Origin: SCRA01 sp035533275 | GTDB lineage: Bacteria > Vulcanimicrobiota > Vulcanimicrobiia > Vulcanimicrobiales > SCRA01 | Direction: 5' to 3' | Length of the DNA: 64,000 nt | Assembly (NCBI GenBank): GCA_035533275.1 | Contig: DATLUD010000008.1 | Span: 62,001-126,000 of the forward strand | In this document: one piece after another, positions 59,375 to 64,000 of the stretch | Layout: each line of letters begins with the position of its first letter | Numbering within the stretch: the first letter of the stretch is position 1 | Translations under genes and position numbers: made by a program | Notes under the pieces: model-generated | Database searches by the model: none | Told to the model about the DNA's origin: nothing | Seen by the model: only the letters and a program-made list of their open reading frames with translations

Positions 59375-61075
59375 CTACATATTCGTATAAACCGGGCCTT
59401 CCCCGCCCTGCGGAGGAACCCAGGTGATGATCTGGTACGGATCGGCGATATCGCAGGTCTTGCAGTGGACGCAGTTCGAGAAGTTGATCTGCAGGCGACC
59501 GCCTACCCGTCCGTCCTCGTGGCGCTCGAAGAGCGGCTCGTAAACCTGTGCGGGGCAGAAGTGCTGGCACGGGTTGCCGTACTCCGTCGTGCACCTGTCG
59601 CGGCAGATCGCCGTGTCGGCGACGTGGAGGTGGCACGGCTGGTTCTCGTCGTGCATCGTGCCGCTCTTGAAGACGTCGGTGAGCTTGTCGAACGTGACCA
59701 CGCCGTCGAAGGCGCCGCGCGGCGCGCCGCCGTCCGGCGGGAGCTCGGAGAGCTTGCGCATGTACTCGTGGCCGGCTCGGTTCTCCAGACGGTCCTTGAC
59801 GCCGAAGCCGCGCCCGCCCGTCACCATGCCCAGCCCGATGTTGAGCATGCCGGCGAAAAGACCGCCGTGCTCGAAGCCCTGGTGGAAGTTGCGGGCGGCG
59901 AAAAGCTCCTCTCTCGCCCACGACGCATCGATCTTCGCCTGGAACGAAGCGAGCTGCCGTGCGTCGAACTTCTTGACCAGCAACGCCTCGAAGGCCGTCT
60001 CCGCAGCGAGCATGCCGCTCTTCATCGCCAAGTGCACGCCCTTCAAGCGCGCCGGGTTCAGGAACCCCGCGGAGTCGCCGACGATCAGCACGCCGTCCGC
60101 GTACGGCCGCGGCATGGCCCACCAGCCGCCCTCGGGGATCGCCTTCGCGCCGTAACGCACCAGCTCGGCGCCCTCGAGCATGCTCTTGACGGCCGGGTGC
60201 GCCTTGAACCGCTGCAAGAAGTCGTGCGGATCCGTCGACGGATCGCGGTAGTCGAGGCCGGTGACGAAGCCGATGTCGAGCAGATCGTCGCGCATGCCAT
60301 AGATGAAGCCGCCGCCGAAGGTCTCGGCAGGCAGCGGAAAGCCCATCGTGTGGATGACGTGGCCCGGCTTCACGCGCCCCGGCGGGCACTTCCAGATCTC
60401 TTTGACCCCGGCGGCATAGACCTGCGGGTTGGCGCCCGCGTCGAGCCGCAGCCGCGCGATCAGCTCCTTGGCCAGCGAGCCGCGCGGCCCTTCGCCCAGG
60501 ACCGTCACCTTGGCGAAGAGATCGGGGCCGGGCTCGTAGTTCGACTTGGGCTTGCCCTCGTGGTCCACGCCCTTGTCGCCGACGCGAACGCCCGCCACGC
60601 GATCGCCGTCGTAGAGCAGCTCCTGCCCAGGGAAGGAGGCGAAGACGTCGACGCCGGCCTGCTCGACGAGGCCCCCCAGCCACCCCACGACCCTGTTGAG
60701 CGAGGCGACGTACTTGCCGTGGTTGTTGAGCATCGGCGGAACGATCGGCGCCTTGATCGTGCCGGAGCCGGTGAGAAACCAAACCTCGTCGCCGGTGACC
60801 TCCGACTCCACGGGGCAGTCCAACGTGCGCCACTCCGGGAGCAGCTCATCCAGCGCCCGCGGATCCATCACCGCGCCGGAGATGCCGTGATGGCCGATCT
60901 CCCCGGCCTTGTCGATCACCATGATCGAGAGCTCGCCGAGGCTTTCGGCCTCGCCGGCGGCGGCGCGCCGCTCGTGCGCATCGGCGAGCTGCTTGAGGCG
61001 CAACGCCCCGGCCAGACTCGCCGGCCCGGCGCCGACGAAGAGGACGTCTACTTCCAGAGTGTCGCGCTCGGCCAT
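59375..61075 (-). CDS. Electron transfer flavoprotein-ubiquinone oxidoreductase (ETF-QO)
   Basis: The 566-residue protein has the FAD loop VDVLFVGAGPASLAGALRLK, GEIGHHGISGAVMDPRALDE, FLNPARLKGVHLAMKSGMLA, and a C-terminal ferredoxin-like cluster region. The cysteines in CRDRCTTEYGNPCQHFCPAQ and NFSNCVHCKTCDIADPYQII bind one [4Fe-4S] cluster. ETF-QO is a membrane-associated enzyme that passes electrons from electron transfer flavoprotein (fatty-acid or amino-acid oxidation) to quinone. ETF genes are not in the window. An inverted repeat at 61105-61137 lies just upstream. Confidence 0.9.
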   Translation of the reverse strand: MAERDTLEVDVLFVGAGPASLAGALRLKQLADAHERRAAAGEAESLGELSIMVIDKAGEIGHHGISGAVMDPRALDELLPEWRTLDCPVESEVTGDEVWFLTGSGTIKAPIVPPMLNNHGKYVASLNRVVGWLGGLVEQAGVDVFASFPGQELLYDGDRVAGVRVGDKGVDHEGKPKSNYEPGPDLFAKVTVLGEGPRGSLAKELIARLRLDAGANPQVYAAGVKEIWKCPPGRVKPGHVIHTMGFPLPAETFGGGFIYGMRDDLLDIGFVTGLDYRDPSTDPHDFLQRFKAHPAVKSMLEGAELVRYGAKAIPEGGWWAMPRPYADGVLIVGDSAGFLNPARLKGVHLAMKSGMLAAETAFEALLVKKFDARQLASFQAKIDASWAREELFAARNFHQGFEHGGLFAGMLNIGLGMVTGGRGFGVKDRLENRAGHEYMRKLSELPPDGGAPRGAFDGVVTFDKLTDVFKSGTMHDENQPCHLHVADTAICRDRCTTEYGNPCQHFCPAQVYEPLFERHEDGRVGGRLQINFSNCVHCKTCDIADPYQIITWVPPQGGEGPVYTNM

Positions 61076-61104
61076 CTCGATCGTCTCAGCTCTCCGCGGG
61101 AATC

Positions 61105-61137
61105 CACATCGGCGCCGGACGGGCAGACGCCGATGTG
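61105..61137. promoter_or_regulatory. 10-bp inverted repeat upstream of ETF-QO, possible operator
   Basis: CACATCGGCG (61105-61114) and CGCCGATGTG (61128-61137) are exact complements with 13 bp between, 30 bp before the ETF-QO start on the minus strand. A/T-rich TATATTAAAATTATC follows upstream and could hold the -10. Likely an operator or a leader hairpin. Confidence 0.5.
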
Positions 61138-61157
61138 ATAATTTTAATATAGCGCGG

Positions 61158-62057
61158 CTACTTCCTGGCGGGCGAGCCCAACCCTGCGGCACGCTCGTAT
61201 TGGGCCGCCACGGAGCTGTAGTCGTCGCGGCCATGGCCCTCGCTCGAGGCCGCCCCGTAGAGCTGCTCGCCCAGAGCCAGCATGAACATCGGGGCCCCCA
61301 GCGCCCGTGCGGTGGCCAGCGCCGCGCGGATGTCCTTGCGCATCAAGTCGAGCGCAAAGCCCCCATCGAAGGTACCCGCGAACCAGGTCTTCGGCAGCCA
61401 CTGCTGCATGAGGTAGTTGGAGGCGACCGCCGTTCCCAGGATCTCCTTGGCCACGTCAAGGTCGACGCCGGCCTTGCGCGCCAGCACGAAACCCTCGACG
61501 TTGGCCAGCATGATGATCGACGCGAGCGTCTGATTCACCAGCTTGACCATCTCGCCGGCACCCAGCTCGCCGCAGCGGCGCGGCGTTCCCATCCCCTTGA
61601 GCACGGGCTCCGCGCGGGCGAAATCCTGCTGCGAGCCGCCCGCCATGATGGTGAGCTCACCGGTCTTCGCGCGCATCGGCCCCCCGGAGACGGGGGCGTC
61701 GACCAGCGCGACGCCGTGCTCCTTGAGCCGATCGCCGAAGGCTTGCGTGGCCGTGGGAGCGATGGTGGAGCAATCGATCACCAACAACCCCGGCTTGGCA
61801 CCAGTCAGCACGCCGTCGGCGCCGAAGAGCGCCTCTTCGACCTGCGGCGAGTCGGGCACGCAGACGACGACCACATCGCTGGCCGCCGCCACGCCCTTGG
61901 GGCTCCCGCCGTCGGCCGCTCCGGCGGCCACCAACCGCTCGAGCGGCGCGCGATTGCGGTGGGCGCTCACGGTCAGCGAGAAGCCGGCCCGCATCAGCGA
62001 GGCGCTCATGGGCTCCCCCATCGCGCCCAATCCGATGAATCCAACCTTGGTAGACAC
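61158..62057 (-). CDS. 3-hydroxyisobutyrate dehydrogenase-type NAD(P)-dependent oxidoreductase
   Basis: The 299-residue beta-hydroxyacid dehydrogenase has VGFIGLGAMGEPMSASLMRA, VIDCSTIAPTATQAF, LVDAPVSGGPMRAKTGELTI and the catalytic-helix region GEMVKLVNQTLASIIMLANV. The NQT segment replaces the lysine-bearing NxxxK signature only in part; the Lys appears as VKLVNQT. Substrates of the family include 3-hydroxyisobutyrate, tartronate semialdehyde and succinic semialdehyde. It sits upstream of ETF-QO on the same strand, so a catabolic unit is likely. Confidence 0.82.
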   Translation of the reverse strand: MSTKVGFIGLGAMGEPMSASLMRAGFSLTVSAHRNRAPLERLVAAGAADGGSPKGVAAASDVVVVCVPDSPQVEEALFGADGVLTGAKPGLLVIDCSTIAPTATQAFGDRLKEHGVALVDAPVSGGPMRAKTGELTIMAGGSQQDFARAEPVLKGMGTPRRCGELGAGEMVKLVNQTLASIIMLANVEGFVLARKAGVDLDVAKEILGTAVASNYLMQQWLPKTWFAGTFDGGFALDLMRKDIRAALATARALGAPMFMLALGEQLYGAASSEGHGRDDYSSVAAQYERAAGLGSPARK

Positions 62058-62184
62058 CTTGGCTCCCCTCTCCTATGGAACGTGTGAGGTGAGGCTTGTT
62101 CGCTCCGCCGACGCCCCACGCTTCTCGGCGGACGAAAAGGAATGCGAGGCGAGCGGCGCGGAGTGCGGCGGCGGAGGACTCGCC

Positions 62185-63459
62185 ATGAAGATTCACCTCG
62201 CGTACGGACGCGCCGGCATCGACGCCGAGCTGCCCGACTCCGCCGTCGTCATCGAGCCGGTCGACGCGCCGCCTCTGCCGGACGAGCGCGCCGCCGTCGT
62301 CGCCGGTTTCCGCTCGCCGATCGGCTCGCGTCCGCTGCGCGAGATCGTCGGCGCCGGCGAGAGCGTCTGCATCGTCACCTCGGACATCACGCGCGCCACG
62401 CCGAACGAGCGCCTCATCCCGTGGATCCTCGACGAGCTCGCGCACGTGCCGGCCCAGCAGATCGTCGTGCTGATCGGCACGGGATCCCACCGCGGGCAGA
62501 CACCCGAGGAGATCGAGCAGATGTTCGGCGCGCAGACGGCGCGGCGCGTGCGCATCGTGAACCACGACGCCCTCCAGCTCGACGAGACGGCCGTCGTGGG
62601 CACCACCGCCGAGGGGCAGATTGCGCGGCTCAACCGGCACTGGGTCGAGGCCGACAAGCGTATCGTCGTCGGCTTCATCGAGCCGCACCTCTATGCCGGG
62701 TTCTCCGGAGGACCCAAGGGCATCATGCCCGCGATCGCCGACATCGACACCATCACCTGCTTCCACAACGCGCGCAAGATCTCCGATCCCGCCACCACGT
62801 GGCTCAACCTCGACGGGAGCCCGGTGCAACAGATGGCGCGCGAGGTGGCGGCGATGTGCCCGCCGGACTTCTGCGTCAACGTCACGCTCAATCGCGACAA
62901 GGCGATCACGGGCGTCTTCTGCGGTCACTATCTCGAGGCGCACCGCAAGGGCTGCGACTTCTGCCGCGAGACCGCTTCGCGCCCCATGCCCGAGCGCTTC
63001 GACGTGGTGGTCACCACCAACGGCGGGTACCCGCTCGACCAGAACCTCTACCAGTCGATCAAGGGGCTCACCGCGGCGATGGGCATCGTCAAGCAGGGGG
63101 GCACCATCGTGCTGGCGTGCGAGTGCAGCGACGGTCTCCCCGACCACGGCAACTTCAAGGAGCTCATCCGCAGCCGCGCGACCGCGCACGACCTGATGCA
63201 GATGATCCTGACGCCGGGCTTCAAGGCGTTCGACCAGTGGAGCGCGCAGAGCATGGCTCAGGTGCTCCTGCACGCGAAGGTGCACATCAAGACCGCGCTG
63301 CACGACGACGTCGTTCGCTCGGCGCTGCTGCAGCCGATCCATGACGTGAGCGAGGCCGTGCGCGCCGCCATGCAGGCGGCCGGCCCGCGCGCCACGATCG
63401 CGGTGCTCCCCGACGGGCCGTACACGGTGCCGTTCGTCGGCGCGGAGAGCGCGATCTGA
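62185..63459 (+). CDS. LarA-like nickel-pincer lactate racemase family protein
   Basis: The 424-residue protein starts at ATG 62185 behind GGAGG. It has the LarA (DUF2088) pattern: VCIVTSDITRATPNERLIPW, VVLIGTGSHRGQTPEEIEQM, and LYAGFSGGPKGIMPAIAD, where the lysine corresponds to the one that binds the nickel-pincer nucleotide. LarA enzymes racemise or epimerise 2-hydroxy acids. The larBCE genes needed to make the cofactor are not in the window. It is divergent from the dehydrogenase gene. Confidence 0.8.
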   Translation: MKIHLAYGRAGIDAELPDSAVVIEPVDAPPLPDERAAVVAGFRSPIGSRPLREIVGAGESVCIVTSDITRATPNERLIPWILDELAHVPAQQIVVLIGTGSHRGQTPEEIEQMFGAQTARRVRIVNHDALQLDETAVVGTTAEGQIARLNRHWVEADKRIVVGFIEPHLYAGFSGGPKGIMPAIADIDTITCFHNARKISDPATTWLNLDGSPVQQMAREVAAMCPPDFCVNVTLNRDKAITGVFCGHYLEAHRKGCDFCRETASRPMPERFDVVVTTNGGYPLDQNLYQSIKGLTAAMGIVKQGGTIVLACECSDGLPDHGNFKELIRSRATAHDLMQMILTPGFKAFDQWSAQSMAQVLLHAKVHIKTALHDDVVRSALLQPIHDVSEAVRAAMQAAGPRATIAVLPDGPYTVPFVGAESAI

Positions 63460-63501
63460 TCGCCCCTTCGTAGGGAAGCGCTGACGACGTCCCAGCATCG
63501 C

Positions 63502-63646
63502 CAAGCGGGCAGGGCACGTCTCTTGAGGGGCGCTCCGACATCGGCCCGGAGCCACGATGGCGAGAGGGCCGATGCGGCGCGAGCAGGAGCGGCACATGGA
63601 TGTGCCGCGACGAGCGTCCCCGAGGGAGGCGTGCCCTGCCCGCTTG
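63502..63646. other. 145-bp inverted-repeat element with internal hairpins
   Basis: Outer arms CAAGCGGGCAGGGCACG (63502-63518) and its exact complement (63630-63646) enclose two more perfect stems: CATCGGCCC/GGGCCGATG (63539-63574) and GCGGCACAT/ATGTGCCGC (63589-63608). An imperfect extension of the outer stem joins them. The element fills a 225-bp gap between two convergent genes. It could be a structured RNA, a miniature inverted-repeat element or an elaborate terminator; no target-site duplication was seen. Confidence 0.6.
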
Positions 63647-63684
63647 ACTACGCCGACATGACGTAGACCAGCGATTCCGGTGGG

Positions 63685-64000
63685 CTATTGAGGGTAGCCC
63701 AAGTGGCAGACCTTGGCCTTCTCCGCCACGGATTGCTCGATCTTCTCCGCCGGCTGGCGATCGATCACGTTGAAGACGTCGTAGGGATCGCTCGCGGGAG
63801 CCTTCTTGCGCACCTCCGCGACCCACACCGGCCACATCAGCTGGTGATCGACGGGGCGGAAATAGGCCTCTCCGGGGAAGAAGCCGTCGAACTTGGCCCC
63901 CTCCAGGGAGCGTGCCATCTTGACGCTGTCCGTGCCGCCGGCGTGCTGGATCGACCAGAGCAGCCGATCGAGCATGATGTATCCGAACGTGTTGTAGTTG
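63685..64000 (-). CDS. Branched-chain amino-acid/urea ABC transporter binding protein, C-terminal part
   Basis: About 105 residues are present; the gene continues beyond the window. The end of the protein reads NTFGYIMLDRLLWSIQHAGG, then EGAKFDGFFPGEAYFRPVDH and QLMWPVWVAEVRKKAP, ending CHLGYPQ. This matches the closing part of LivJ/UrtA-type periplasmic binding proteins (RPVDHQ-x-MWP). It would deliver branched-chain amino acids, amides or urea to an ABC importer. Confidence 0.7.
   Translation of the reverse strand, partial: NYNTFGYIMLDRLLWSIQHAGGTDSVKMARSLEGAKFDGFFPGEAYFRPVDHQLMWPVWVAEVRKKAPASDPYDVFNVIDRQPAEKIEQSVAEKAKVCHLGYPQ

Noticed and set aside
61657..63597. 646-residue open frame on the minus strand
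   Set aside because: It is a shadow of larA and the neighbouring dehydrogenase, with no recognisable segments.

Overview
This window is dense (mostly 0-200 bp between genes), roughly two-thirds GC, and carries about 64 protein genes on both strands. No rRNA, tRNA, CRISPR array, phage or insertion sequence was seen. The organism looks like a diderm bacterium outside the well-studied phyla. It has an outer-membrane porin tethered by an N-terminal SLH domain, a secreted protein with a copper-amine-oxidase-type N-terminal domain, many lipoproteins, frequent GTG/TTG starts, and suf-type Fe-S assembly. Candidatus Eremiobacterota (WPS-2) is a plausible home, but that is inference. No stretch over 300 bp lacks a gene; the two largest gaps are 1921-2136 and 63460-63684.

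Layout. 1-10.4 kb: a thioesterase tail, a membrane GHKL ATPase, a secreted barrel-like protein, a beta-propeller/phosphodiester-glycosidase pair, and the tldD/tldE protease pair. 10.5-17.6 kb (minus strand): a degenerate HD-GYP protein, a 49-residue lipoprotein, a MalT-like regulator, a peptide-binding lipoprotein, a ResB-like membrane protein and a TlpA thioredoxin. 17.6-24.3 kb: M48 protease, a selenocysteine peroxiredoxin, folD, a Lon-N domain protein, superoxide dismutase, an O-methyltransferase, a metallo-hydrolase and methylglyoxal synthase. 24.3-29.5 kb: Fe-S cluster locus (NifU-like protein and SufR-like regulator, divergent from sufC-sufD-sufS-sufU, with no sufB). 29.5-34 kb: small membrane proteins, an ABC exporter, EamA-ArsR. 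34-40.7 kb: metY with a CoA-binding protein, hydroxyacyl-CoA dehydrogenase, alcohol dehydrogenase and secreted proteins of unknown function. 40.9-42.5 kb: an ECF sigma factor overlapping a gene that fuses an anti-sigma zinc finger to an O6-alkylguanine-DNA alkyltransferase. 42.5-50.7 kb: pyroglutamyl peptidase, PHP phosphoesterase with a histone-H1-like tail, an EF-G paralogue, a peptide-binding lipoprotein, pyrE, an RNase Z-like hydrolase and a second selenocysteine peroxiredoxin (Bcp type). 50.8-56.5 kb: MFS transporter, methyltransferase, a radical SAM protein under a LexA-like box, and thiO-thiS-thiG-HAD. 56.6-64 kb: SLH porin, ETF-quinone oxidoreductase with a LysR regulator, hydroxyisobutyrate-type dehydrogenase, LarA-like protein, a large inverted-repeat element, and the end of a branched-chain amino-acid binding protein.

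How it fits together. Three themes recur. Redox and metal defence: SOD, two peroxiredoxins whose catalytic cysteine is an in-frame UGA followed by a SECIS-like hairpin, TlpA, and Suf with a divergent operator. DNA damage: an apparent alkylation-sensing sigma/anti-sigma pair, and an SOS-type promoter on a radical SAM gene. Peptide handling: two 544-residue peptide-binding lipoproteins, TldD/E, M48 and pyroglutamyl peptidase. UGA is otherwise a normal stop here, with many TGATG, ATGA and GTGA gene junctions. Reading it as selenocysteine in two genes therefore fits better than a reassigned genetic code.
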